From Koleobacter methoxysyntrophicus (GTDB lineage: Bacteria > Bacillota > Thermosediminibacteria > Koleobacterales > Koleobacteraceae): a stretch of DNA of 64,000 nucleotides. Location: NCBI RefSeq assembly GCF_017301615.1, contig NZ_CP059066.1:434001-498000 (forward strand), read 5' to 3'. How positions within the stretch are numbered: position 1 is the first letter of the stretch; each line of letters opens with the position of its first letter. Below, piece by piece: positions 1 through 8,119 of the stretch. Position numbers and translations under genes: made by a program. The notes beneath the pieces are model-generated. The model ran no database searches and was not told the DNA's origin. It was given only the letters and a program-made list of their open reading frames with translations.

Positions 1-68
1 TCATAGCTCACCTCCCCCCTCTCATCAAACGGGGTAACCACAGGGGGATATATGCCTGAAAAATCCAT
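1..68 (-). CDS. DapA-family aldolase/synthase, N-terminus only
   Basis: The minus strand reads an ATG at 66-68 behind a good GGAGGAATAAG ribosome-binding site. The first residues are MDFSGIYPPVVTPFDERGEV, the N-terminal strand and TPF motif typical of the dihydrodipicolinate synthase / N-acetylneuraminate lyase family (a class I aldolase barrel). Only about 22 codons are inside the window, so the substrate cannot be assigned. It lies just downstream of pepV on the same strand and may be co-transcribed with it. Confidence 0.75.
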   Translation of the reverse strand, partial: MDFSGIYPPVVTPFDERGEVSY

Positions 69-127
69 CTTATTCCTCCTTTCACAACGCCCATTTGGTT
101 AGGCTTTACACTATGCTTTTTCACATA

Positions 128-1537
128 TTATATGTTACATGCCAGCTCATAAAGTGCTTTAGCATAAATCTTAGCATTCAATATCAGGTCATCGATCTCG
201 ATATTTTCGTCCTTTTCATGGGCAAGTTCAGGTTTCCCGGGGAATAACGGCCCGAAGGCTACAGCATTTTTAATAGCCCTGGCATAAGTCCCTCCACCGA
301 TGGATATAAGTTCAGCCTTCCGGCCAGTAACCTCTTCATAGACCTTTTTAAGCTTTTGGACAAGGAAATTATCTTCCGAAACATAAAGGGGCGGATTGTC
401 AGAAATATCGATGACCTCTATTCCCGCTTCAGAAGTGCGTTCCCTGATTCTGTTCATCACATCATCACAGGTATATTTAATCGGATACCTGATATTTATC
501 TCAACCGTTCCCTGTTTTTTATCAAAATCTATTACACCTACATTCAATATCAACTTGCCGGAGATTTCATCACGAAGCCCTACCCCTAAAGACTGACCGT
601 AGAACTCCATTCCTATATTTTCTGCAAGGAAAGAAATAAAGTCTGACGCATCTCCCTTTATTGTATTCAGGGTATTCAGGAACATGATAAGCTGGCAGAT
701 GGCATTCTTGCCCTTTTCAGGCAGGCTTCCATGGGCTGAGATGCCGTAAGATTTTATAATAAACCCGTTTTGCCCTTCGGGCATCAATTCCATCTTGTAG
801 CCCGTTTTCTCAACGAATGCTCTGAATCCCGTTTCAATCCCGTCTCTGGAACTATCGTCAGCAATCAATCCGGCCTCACAGTAGTCAGGGACCACATTGG
901 CCCTGGTGCCTCCCTTTATGTAATCTATCGTAATGCCCTTTTCACTCTCTGCATTAAATTCTTTTCTCATTTTGAATATAATTATTCCCTTTTCGCTGTT
1001 AATTATCGGGTATTCCGCATCGGGAGAAAATCCGCATAAAGGGGTCTCTTCTTTTTTAAAGTAATATTTAATTCCCTCCCATCCGCTTTCTTCATCGGTG
1101 CCGAAGATGATCCTGATTCTCCTCTTTGTCTCAATCCCGGCTTCCTTCAGCGCCTTTAAGGCATACAGGGCAGCAATGGCCGGCCCTTTGTTGTCAATGG
1201 CTCCTCTGCCGTATATCCTGCCGTCATGGATTTCTCCGCCATAAGGGGGATAGGTCCAGCCCTTACCTTCAGGCACTACATCCAGGTGCACCAAAACACC
1301 TACGATTTCGTTCCCTTCCCCGTACTGGGCATGGCCCGCGTAACCATCTACATTTTTGGTTTCAAAGCCCAATTTCCCGGAAAGCTCCAGCACATACTCC
1401 AGGGCCTTATTTACTCCTTCCCCAAAGGGCATACCGGGCTTTGCCTCTTCTTCTACGCTCTTGATTCGTATTAATTCCTGTGTGGATTTAATTATATCGT
1501 CTTTCATTTCATCGATTTTTGTTTCAATTAACTCCAT
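128..1537 (-). CDS. pepV: Dipeptidase PepV-like, M20 metallopeptidase
   Basis: A 469-residue M20 family zinc dipeptidase of the PepV/Sapep type, expected to cleave dipeptides in the cytoplasm. Visible metal-site motifs are HLDVVP (His84/Asp86), GAIDNKGP (Asp115), GTDEESGW (Glu149/150), the dimerisation/lid-region motif SAHGSLPEKGKNA, and a C-terminal AHEKDE that supplies the last ligand. Length matches PepV (about 465-470 aa). The ATG follows GGAGGTTTTTTCT. It is isolated from the grd operon by the terminator at 1760-1786. In an amino-acid-fermenting clostridium it would feed peptide-derived amino acids into fermentation. Family assignment is firm; substrate range is inferred. Confidence 0.9.
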   Translation of the reverse strand: MELIETKIDEMKDDIIKSTQELIRIKSVEEEAKPGMPFGEGVNKALEYVLELSGKLGFETKNVDGYAGHAQYGEGNEIVGVLVHLDVVPEGKGWTYPPYGGEIHDGRIYGRGAIDNKGPAIAALYALKALKEAGIETKRRIRIIFGTDEESGWEGIKYYFKKEETPLCGFSPDAEYPIINSEKGIIIFKMRKEFNAESEKGITIDYIKGGTRANVVPDYCEAGLIADDSSRDGIETGFRAFVEKTGYKMELMPEGQNGFIIKSYGISAHGSLPEKGKNAICQLIMFLNTLNTIKGDASDFISFLAENIGMEFYGQSLGVGLRDEISGKLILNVGVIDFDKKQGTVEINIRYPIKYTCDDVMNRIRERTSEAGIEVIDISDNPPLYVSEDNFLVQKLKKVYEEVTGRKAELISIGGGTYARAIKNAVAFGPLFPGKPELAHEKDENIEIDDLILNAKIYAKALYELACNI

Positions 1538-1759
1538 AGAAAAAACCTCCTCATTTCCATAATTTTTTATTTACTTACACCCTTAATTCCCCTAACCTGT
1601 GTTAAGCCTTTCTTCTATTTATTTCTTATCAAGATTATTTCTATAATATCCCTTGAAATTCCTCTCAAAAAACAAAAAAATTACAGTTTTGAAGTTCCTT
1701 ATTCCATGCTCAGATTGCATTACCGGAAGCCGCCCACCGGCGAAACTCTGACAGGAAAA

Positions 1760-1786
1760 AATAGGAACTACAAAATAGTTCCTATT
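1760..1786 (-). terminator. Rho-independent terminator of the grd operon
   Basis: An 11-bp perfect stem (AATAGGAACTA / TAGTTCCTATT, 5-nt loop) is followed on the minus strand by TTTTTT. It lies about 90 bp past the grdD stop and is the main feature of the 337-bp gap between grdD and pepV. The rest of that gap shows no gene I can support. Confidence 0.8.
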
Positions 1787-1874
1787 CCGTGAACTGCAAT
1801 TCTAACCTTTTAATCCACAATAAAGATGGCGGTTCAGGACACGTCCGACTCGATGAGCAGCAGCCTTAAACCTT

Positions 1875-3029
1875 TCATTTTCCGATATAATCCCTTAAAA
1901 TTAGCCGTGCCCTTTCGTTATCTTCAGGGGCAGTTAGTATAACGGGGCCGGCACAGCCCATTCCCGTTTCAGCGTATATGCCTTCCTTCCATAACAGCCT
2001 GACGGCATTATCTAGCTCCAGTATATCTATTCCGGTTATCTCTTCAGTCACCGGTTTTTTAGGGGGCACCTTCACTTCGGCAGTCCCTCCGGCCGTTTCT
2101 TCCTTTAATTCCTTTAAAAGCCGCTCAAGGCCGGCCTTTTCTGCCAGGGATATCTCCTTCTCCTTTATGTCCAGCAGATTACCTTTCTTCATCTCTGCCA
2201 TGAATTTTATCGCATTGGCTATTACCGGGGCTCCCGATGCCCTTGAGATTATACCTATTATCCTGTTAAACCCTTTCCCTATACCGGGGCCGTACCCATA
2301 TCCCAGGGCCTCATAGCTGCCCCCTGTGGTAAAGGCCGAGAATATCTTCATCATAAGGTTACCTGTAAGGGTATCCATTACCATCACATCGGGGACTCCT
2401 GCCAGAAGGTCATTGCCCCTCATAACACAGCCGCCGTCCTTCCTTACGGATGTAGCGAAATTTATGGGATAGCCCCCTTCTTTCAGCCGGTTCAGCACCC
2501 TTTCGACCTGTTTTGCTCCATCCACATTAAGAATACCCAGGGTCGGTTCCTTTTTACCCAATGCCTTTGCTACGGCTATGCCGTATATGGCATTTCTTAC
2601 CATGCCCTCTGCCCTGTGGGAAGATGATGCCCCTGTAGTGGTGGATATTATCATCTCTCTGCCCCTTCCGGGGGTAATAACTCTGCCTACAGTGGAAACC
2701 CCTAAGGGAAAGTTGTAGTGCATGGTTACACACCCGTGAATATATCCCTCATCCAGCAGCCTCTCCATTTCGCTGTGGATATCCCTCTCACAATCTCCGG
2801 GGTTGATTGCCTCCAGTTCGGTCCCGGGGGAAGGCCCTATTAACACCACATCCAGACCGACCATATTACTGGCAGCCATTTCTGCTCCCCTGACCACTTC
2901 TTCTATACCGTGTTCGCTCCCGATGGTTGTTATCCCAATCCTGACCTTTTCTCCATAGCGGCCTTTTTCCAGGCCGTCGGCTATTTCATTAAAAATCTCA
3001 CCTATAATGGTCTTAACATCCTGTGTCAT
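1875..3029 (-). CDS. grdD: Glycine/sarcosine/betaine reductase complex, protein C alpha subunit (GrdD)
   Basis: GrdD is the PlsX-like subunit of protein C, which releases the acetyl group carried by protein A as acetyl phosphate in clostridial glycine, sarcosine or betaine reduction. The protein starts MTQDVKTIIGEIFNEIADGL and contains long PlsX-like glycine-rich segments (for example GYGYGPGIGKGFNR). I chose the ATG at 3029 because GGGAGGTGAGACCG lies directly upstream; the in-frame GTG nine bases earlier falls inside that Shine-Dalgarno sequence. It follows grdC by 31 bp and ends the operon. The C-terminal 60 or so residues end in the usual CAGP-containing region. Confidence 0.92.
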   Translation of the reverse strand: MTQDVKTIIGEIFNEIADGLEKGRYGEKVRIGITTIGSEHGIEEVVRGAEMAASNMVGLDVVLIGPSPGTELEAINPGDCERDIHSEMERLLDEGYIHGCVTMHYNFPLGVSTVGRVITPGRGREMIISTTTGASSSHRAEGMVRNAIYGIAVAKALGKKEPTLGILNVDGAKQVERVLNRLKEGGYPINFATSVRKDGGCVMRGNDLLAGVPDVMVMDTLTGNLMMKIFSAFTTGGSYEALGYGYGPGIGKGFNRIIGIISRASGAPVIANAIKFMAEMKKGNLLDIKEKEISLAEKAGLERLLKELKEETAGGTAEVKVPPKKPVTEEITGIDILELDNAVRLLWKEGIYAETGMGCAGPVILTAPEDNERARLILRDYIGK

Positions 3030-3060
3030 CGGTCTCACCTCCCTATCAGAGCAGTATATT

Positions 3061-4593
3061 TTACTGCAGTTTTTGAGCCAGTTCCCTCAGGGCTTCAGCT
3101 ATCATCGTTTTTATCTCTTCCTTGCTGATTCCGGCCTTATCTTCAACCTTTCCGGTATTAGGTTCCATTATAAAACTTACGCCATCGAATAGGTTTGTCA
3201 TCCTTCCTAAAAACAGGCTGCCTTTACCGATTATCATAGCCCTCTTTATCCGGCCTTCAAGGATCATGTCCTTTGCAAATCCTATAAAAGGAACCCCTGA
3301 TGGTACATGACCCTGGGTTGGGGCAAAACCGGGCATGCCGTGTTTTTCAACAAAGTCTGGCATCTCCTGTCTGTCAAGCTCACCCCTTTTCACAGCCAGG
3401 GCTGCAATCATCTTGTAATTTGCCAGCGGAACATTTCCCGCACCTGCGGGTTCTGTTATCTCAGGTGTCTGCATCTCGACCGAGAATTTGTCTACATCGG
3501 GTATTTTCAGGCCTGCCTTTTCCAGGGGATCGGCAACTATAGCCTGCATTACTGCCTGGGGTGAAGACCCTGAACCTACGTTGTGCTTGCCTATCAGGTC
3601 GGTCCTGATAACAGGGTTTTTACCGTCATTCTGGCTCACCAGTACTGCAAATCCTCCAAGCACATCTTCCAGTGCCGGCATCCCCTTAGCTACATGGTCT
3701 TTCCCATTCATCCCCAGTTTTGCCACTGCACCGCCGCCCAAGACCACTACGTTTTTGAATATGCCCGTCTCAACCAGGGCAGCAGCATTAATCAGCCCGT
3801 GGGTAGGACCGGCGCAAAAGCCTCTTATGTCACATCCGGTCGCATTAATACAGCCCGCAATCTCCCCTATTGCCTTGGCAAAGTTGCCGCCCCCCCTCTG
3901 GTTCATATCTCCGCAGGCTTCTTCAGAAGTTTCTATAATATAATCTATTTCCCCTGCTTCTATATCAAGGTCTTTTATCAATTTCTTTAAGGTAATTATG
4001 GATGATGCTTTGGTAGCCAGGTTTTCAAGGATCACATGGGCACTCAGATTTTCATCTATGTCATGGGCCCTCTTCACGCAACCGACCAGCTTCCCGGCCA
4101 AGAACAGGGGTTCTGCTATATGTTCCTTTACCAGCCTGTCGATTTCATCAATATCTGAACCTGAACTCAGCCTTGCAATTTCCTTTTCAGAAAGGAGTTC
4201 ATTATCCTTAAATCTTGCCTTAAGTTCCTCCGTAAAGCCCCGTTCCAGGTATACCAATTCAAAGGTATCGGCTATCTTCATCAAGCCGTAAAATTCGTCT
4301 TCAGGGATAATCTCCCCGAATTTTCCGTATCTGGACGCATCCCGGACCCTGTTTTCATACCAGGGCTTAGGGATATTGTTCAGGTCATCGGGGAGGAGGT
4401 TGCCGATATATACCTGGTTGGGCGGATATGCAACAGCATCCTCGAAAGACCTCAAATGGCCGGGCAGTTTTTTCAGGTAATCTGAATTAGGGTTTTTCTT
4501 CCTATCTACCGATTGGGTTGTACCATGGTACAGAAGGATATCAGGCACATGGGCCAGTGTGTATCTTGCGCCTTTTATAACGGGAAAAGACAT
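3061..4593 (-). CDS. grdC: Glycine/sarcosine/betaine reductase complex, protein C beta subunit (GrdC)
   Basis: GrdC is the FabH/thiolase-like subunit of protein C. It accepts the carboxymethyl/acetyl group from the selenium of protein A and passes it to GrdD for acetyl phosphate formation. The protein is 510 aa from the ATG at 4593, starts MSFPVIKGARYTLAHVPDIL as GrdC proteins do, and is preceded by TCGGAGGTGAGAAG. The reading frame stays open another 65 codons upstream, but that extension does not resemble GrdC and is probably non-coding. GRGGGNFAKAIGEIAGCINATG and GFCAGPTHGLINAAALV are typical condensing-enzyme stretches. Here it follows grdA directly; in most species grdB lies between them. 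Confidence 0.92.
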   Translation of the reverse strand: MSFPVIKGARYTLAHVPDILLYHGTTQSVDRKKNPNSDYLKKLPGHLRSFEDAVAYPPNQVYIGNLLPDDLNNIPKPWYENRVRDASRYGKFGEIIPEDEFYGLMKIADTFELVYLERGFTEELKARFKDNELLSEKEIARLSSGSDIDEIDRLVKEHIAEPLFLAGKLVGCVKRAHDIDENLSAHVILENLATKASSIITLKKLIKDLDIEAGEIDYIIETSEEACGDMNQRGGGNFAKAIGEIAGCINATGCDIRGFCAGPTHGLINAAALVETGIFKNVVVLGGGAVAKLGMNGKDHVAKGMPALEDVLGGFAVLVSQNDGKNPVIRTDLIGKHNVGSGSSPQAVMQAIVADPLEKAGLKIPDVDKFSVEMQTPEITEPAGAGNVPLANYKMIAALAVKRGELDRQEMPDFVEKHGMPGFAPTQGHVPSGVPFIGFAKDMILEGRIKRAMIIGKGSLFLGRMTNLFDGVSFIMEPNTGKVEDKAGISKEEIKTMIAEALRELAQKLQ

Positions 4594-4802
4594 CTTCTCA
4601 CCTCCGATTAATTTAAAAAAACAGGACCCTGACCTGCACGGGAATATGCAATTCAAGGCCCTGATAGTGAACTGCACCATCAATGAATTGGTGGGCTTCG
4701 TGTTCCCAATGATCATCTCCCCAATAAATTTGGAGAGGATTCCCGCCGGCTTATCAAAATGCAGCTGTTTATCCGGCAGTTCTGCCACATAATATATTCT
4801 TG
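4594..4802 (-). other. grdA-grdC intergenic segment, open but unassigned
   Basis: This 209-bp gap separates the grdA stop from the grdC start. The minus frame shared with grdC is open across most of it, but the translation resembles nothing I recognise, and an independent ribosome-binding site sits just before grdC. In characterised operons grdB often occupies this position, so the gap may mark where it was lost or never present. No convincing terminator was seen; a short CAGG/CCTG hairpin followed by T7 (minus strand, about 4612-4633) is weak. Confidence 0.4.
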
Positions 4803-5255
4803 TTATCCCTCTCTGTAGGTCCTGACCTCATTGACTATTGCATCTACATCCAGGACCATCTCCATCATGCTTACCTGTTCTTCATAAACCTTGGGATCAA
4901 CTTCCCCCTTAATTTCTTCTTCAAAGATATGATATGCTTTGAGTCCCAACGAGACTCCTGCCAGTGGACCTGCAAAGGTAGGATCTCCTTTTGATACGGT
5001 TTCTGCAGCAAGGCCTGCCGATTCAGCTTCGGCCCCTCCCAGGACAACAATTAAGTCCTCGGTGCCGTATTTTTCCGCAAGATCCTTAATCCTCTGCTGG
5101 ATTCCCATGTCCATGGCTCCTGCAGCCGTTCAGACAAAGCATTCTGTTGTGGCAAAGACGATTTCGGCACCCGTTGTTTTGATGCATTCTTCAATGGCAG
5201 GGCCGGGTATCCCGTCTCTGTCACCGACAATGATTACCTTTTTCCCTTCTAACAT
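4803..5255 (-). CDS. grdA: Glycine/sarcosine/betaine reductase protein A, selenoprotein (GrdA), UGA read as Sec
   Basis: GrdA is the small selenoprotein that carries the carboxymethyl-selenoether between protein B and protein C. Translating from the ATG at 5255 (GGAAAGGAGATGGGTCG upstream) gives [20 protein letters not shown] and then the family signature CFV-U-TAAGAMD, where U is the in-frame UGA at 5130-5132 (codon 42). Reading through gives a 150-residue protein ending EVRTYREG, the expected GrdA length and composition. A naive gene caller would report only the part after the UGA. Sequence just after the UGA can form a small hairpin (GGCT/AGCC), a candidate bacterial SECIS. The gene lies downstream of trxB. 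Confidence 0.95.
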
Positions 5256-5319
5256 CGACCCATCTCCTTTCCTATCTTTTTGTCTGGAAATTATTCCTTC
5301 TATTATAACCTTGATTTAT

Positions 5320-5355
5320 TATAACCTTCATTACATTTATGATATGAAGGTTATA
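5320..5355 (-). repeat. 12-bp inverted repeat between trxB and grdA
   Basis: TATAACCTTCAT at 5320-5331 and its exact complement ATGAAGGTTATA at 5344-5355 form a perfect hairpin just after the trxB stop. A third near-copy of the arm (TATTATAACCTTGA) lies at 5302-5315. No U-tract follows closely, so this could be an attenuator, an mRNA-processing site before the highly expressed grdA, or an operator. Function is inferred only. Confidence 0.55.
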
Positions 5356-5361
5356 GTTTCC

Positions 5362-6279
5362 CTATTCCCTTTCAGCAATATATTTTTCTGCTGCTGCGGC
5401 CGCAACAGCACCATCGGCTGCAGCAGTAATTACCTGCCTCAAAAACTTTTTCCTTACATCTCCTGCTGCAAACACACCTTTAACAGAGGTCTCCATATTT
5501 TCATCGGTTATGATATATCCCTTCTCGTCCATTTCTACAAAACCCCTGGCAAACCCGGATATGGGGTCAGTGCCTACAAATATGAAAACCCCATTTGTCT
5601 CCAGTTCTGAAACTTCTCCCGTCTTCTTATTTCTGATAACTACTGATTCTACTATTCCGTCGCCCTTTATCTCCTCAATTACCGAATCCCATATGAAATC
5701 GATTTTTTCATTGGCAAAGGCCTTTTCCTGTAAAATCCCCGCTGCACGGAGGGTGTCCCTTCGGTGTATGACGGTAACCTTGTTAGCAAACCTTGTAAGG
5801 TATATAGCCTCTTCTATTGCGGAATTCCCGCCTCCGACCACAATTACATCTAGGTCCTGGAAGAAATCTGCATCGCACGTAGCACAATAGGAAACACCTT
5901 TTCCCCTGAGCTCCAGTTCGCCGGGGACCCCCAGCAACCTGGGCTGGGCACCGGTAGCTATTATTACCGTTTTTGTCTTATATTCCCCTTCTTTTCCCTT
6001 AACGACCTTGTAATCTCCAAAATCCTCCAGGCCCACAACCTCATCCCGTATTATTTTTGTTCCGAAATTAACAGCCTGTTGGGTCATCCTCTCCATGAGT
6101 TCGGGTGCCGGCTGGTCTTCGGGTATACCCGGGTAGTTTTCCAGTTCCTCCGTAGTATTAACCTGTCCACCGCTTCTATCCTTTTCTATGAGGATGGTAT
6201 TCAGCTTAGCCCTGGAAGCATACAGCCCTGCCGTAAGACCCGCCGGCCCTCCCCCGATTATTACCACATCATATACCAA
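5362..6279 (-). CDS. trxB: Thioredoxin reductase (TrxB)
   Basis: A flavoprotein that moves electrons from NADPH to thioredoxin; in glycine reductase systems it regenerates the reductant for the selenoprotein/disulfide cycle. Motifs seen are the FAD-binding GGGPAGLTAGLYASRA at the N-terminus, the redox-active CATC in SYCATCDADFF, the NADPH-binding VVGGGNSAIEEA, and the C-terminal GVFAAGDVR. Total length is about 305 aa. The best Shine-Dalgarno (GGGAGGG) lies 6 nt before a TTG at 6279, giving MVYDVVIIGGGPAG, the usual TrxB start. An ATG at 6285 and a GTG at 6294 are in frame but too close to that site. Neither trxA nor grdE is adjacent. Confidence 0.9.
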   Translation of the reverse strand: MVYDVVIIGGGPAGLTAGLYASRAKLNTILIEKDRSGGQVNTTEELENYPGIPEDQPAPELMERMTQQAVNFGTKIIRDEVVGLEDFGDYKVVKGKEGEYKTKTVIIATGAQPRLLGVPGELELRGKGVSYCATCDADFFQDLDVIVVGGGNSAIEEAIYLTRFANKVTVIHRRDTLRAAGILQEKAFANEKIDFIWDSVIEEIKGDGIVESVVIRNKKTGEVSELETNGVFIFVGTDPISGFARGFVEMDEKGYIITDENMETSVKGVFAAGDVRKKFLRQVITAAADGAVAAAAAEKYIAERE

Positions 6280-6440
6280 ATTCATCCCTCCCACTGCGTA
6301 TTTACTCTAGAATACGGCCTTCCGGATTCTATTATTTTAGCCCGTCTGTTTTTAAAAATTATACAACCAATCAAGCTTTTCCTTTATGAATTTTATACTT
6401 CTTTTATAAAAAATTTTTACAAAAAAAAGCCGTTCCTTGG

Positions 6441-6914
6441 TCATGTTGTCTTCTCTTCTCCCTTATTTAAAATGGGGTGTGCTCCAGTAAATTCGCCTAA
6501 ATTATAAAATGTTTCTCTGGCCTTTGCCATTAATTTACCGTCTTCCCTGTATATTTCCCCTTCAGCTACAATTATCTTTTTCCCTAAATGGACCAATTTC
6601 CCTTCCGCTCTCATCCTGGTCCCTATCCTTCCCGATGATAAATAATTGATGTTCATTTCTATCGTTGTAACCTCAAATCCCATAGTTCTAACGGCCATGG
6701 CCATAGCAGTATCCAGCAGAGAAAATAGCACACCACCATGGGCGATCCCTGACGGGTTCGTATGTTCTTCACGAACCTCTAATACCATCTCGGCCCAGCC
6801 TTTTCCTAAAGCAGTAATATTCATATCCATAAACCTGTGAAAAGGGGTCTTTAAATTGATATTTATTATTTCTTCAAATAATCTTTCGTCGATACCCTTG
6901 TTTATGCGTTCCAA
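6441..6914 (-). CDS. PaaI-family hotdog thioesterase
   Basis: A 157-aa single hotdog-fold protein of the PaaI/YigI acyl-CoA thioesterase family. The segment NPSGIAHGGVLFSLLDTAMAMA is the conserved HGG plus long central helix, followed by the TIEMNINYLSSGR strand typical of the fold. The start is a TTG at 6914 behind GGAGGAGGGAAACAA. It likely hydrolyses an acyl-CoA, but the substrate is unknown. It lies about 160 bp upstream of trxB on the same strand. A weaker reading-frame remnant upstream (6936-7121) is not supported. Confidence 0.82.
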   Translation of the reverse strand: MERINKGIDERLFEEIININLKTPFHRFMDMNITALGKGWAEMVLEVREEHTNPSGIAHGGVLFSLLDTAMAMAVRTMGFEVTTIEMNINYLSSGRIGTRMRAEGKLVHLGKKIIVAEGEIYREDGKLMAKARETFYNLGEFTGAHPILNKGEEKTT

Positions 6915-7110
6915 TTGTTTCCCTCCTCCTTATCTTCAGTCTTGACACGGTTTTGAAAAAACTTTCGGCTGTGCAGCCCACATTTCTATTATACAAATCC
7001 GTGTCCGTTCCTGCATCAATTTTTTAATGGAGGAGAGATTGCCGGACACATCAATAAGCTTCAGCAAAAAGTTTGCTGTGACCGGCCTGGTTGCCCGAAC
7101 AGTATATAAT

Positions 7111-7548
7111 TTAGAGGTCATTTTTATTTCTTATATGTCTTACAATTTCTTTTAAAAATTCTTCAAAGTCATTAAGGTTATTTTTTATTATTTTTATAAC
7201 TTCATCTTCGCTAACTTCCTGGTATATATGCACTATTCGGTTACAGAACTTAATCATCTGTATGTATTTAATCAGATTCTCTTCTGAAACAATCCCCTTT
7301 TCTGCTAACACTTTAAAAAAATCTGCAGAAGTTATGTCCCCGAATTTGATTAATCCTTCTTTTACTGCAATATGTTGTACTATATCAATCATTGCCTCTA
7401 TAGAAGTTTGTAACCAGTAACAACTGCTTGCAAGGTTCCTTTTATCACTTTTAAAATCTTCTTCTGATAGTTTTGCCAACGCCGATAAGTCTGAAAGCCT
7501 TTCTTTAATAAATATTATCTTTGAATTGATTTTATCTTTATCAATCAT
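7111..7548 (-). CDS. HEPN-domain protein, HepT/DUF86-like toxin candidate
   Basis: A 145-residue all-helical protein that pairs with the nucleotidyltransferase gene directly upstream (3-bp gap), the arrangement of HepT/MntA toxin-antitoxin modules. HepT toxins carry an R-x4-H-x-Y ribonuclease motif. Here the equivalent stretch is FCNRIVHIYQ, with His and Tyr in place but Cys where the motif Arg is expected. It starts with ATG at 7548 after GGAGGCTAAAAA. Known biology: MntA AMPylates the HepT tyrosine to neutralise it. Whether this toxin is active is uncertain. Confidence 0.75.
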   Translation of the reverse strand: MIDKDKINSKIIFIKERLSDLSALAKLSEEDFKSDKRNLASSCYWLQTSIEAMIDIVQHIAVKEGLIKFGDITSADFFKVLAEKGIVSEENLIKYIQMIKFCNRIVHIYQEVSEDEVIKIIKNNLNDFEEFLKEIVRHIRNKNDL

Positions 7549-7551
7549 TTT

Positions 7552-7974
7552 TTAGCCTCCTATATTTTGCAAGAATTCATTCTGCATTTTTTTATATCTG
7601 TAATAGTGTAGCCGATATGAATTTAGTATGGATTCAATGTAATTATCTTTAAGTTCTGGATCGGATTCATATAGAATTTTGCCTTTTACAACAGCTTTAT
7701 ATCTTAATATAAAATTGGCTTTATTCAGGTTTAATAAATCAACTTTTTCAAAGTTTAATATATCAGATAGAATTGACATAATTGTTGCTTCATCAAGCAA
7801 ACTTATATGTTTTTTAAAAAGTAGTGCGATGTCTATATCACTAAATCTATAATCAAATGAACCATCAACATATGAACCAAATACTGTAGCTAAAAGAATG
7901 TTATTGTTTTTTTTTAAGTATTCAAGCAGACGTTCATTGCCTTCTACAATGATCTTTTTTCCTTTAATCATCAT
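7552..7974 (-). CDS. MntA-like nucleotidyltransferase, antitoxin candidate
   Basis: A 140-aa minimal nucleotidyltransferase. The catalytic signature is ATVFGSYVDGSFDYRFSDID, i.e. a GS pair followed by D-x-D (SDIDIAL), as in MntA antitoxins and aminoglycoside-type NTases. The start is at either of two adjacent ATGs after GAAGGGAGGTACG. It forms a two-gene operon with the HEPN protein downstream and is expected to AMPylate it. Both genes are AT-rich compared with the metabolic genes around, as is common for acquired toxin-antitoxin pairs. Confidence 0.8.
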   Translation of the reverse strand: MMIKGKKIIVEGNERLLEYLKKNNNILLATVFGSYVDGSFDYRFSDIDIALLFKKHISLLDEATIMSILSDILNFEKVDLLNLNKANFILRYKAVVKGKILYESDPELKDNYIESILNSYRLHYYRYKKMQNEFLQNIGG

Positions 7975-8119
7975 CGTACCTCCCTTCTTAATTCGTTATA
8001 ACCTACTACTTAGTTTTCATTGAAAAATAGGCCTGTCAAACCCGCAAAAAACCAGCAACTTCATCTCCAAAATATTGGACATTTATAGTATAATATAGCT
8101 AGAAGTAGAGGGGTGAAGA

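Noticed and set aside
1800-1870. Possible tRNA or structured RNA after grdD (GC-rich, GGACACGTCC)
   Set aside because: No cloverleaf can be drawn and no T-loop consensus is present.
4594-4788. 65-codon N-terminal extension of grdC
   Set aside because: Does not resemble GrdC; a good Shine-Dalgarno precedes the ATG at 4593 where the family N-terminus begins.
6936-7121. 61-codon minus-strand ORF between the HEPN gene and the thioesterase gene
   Set aside because: No Shine-Dalgarno, no family resemblance, starts inside the end of the HEPN gene; likely chance or an old remnant.
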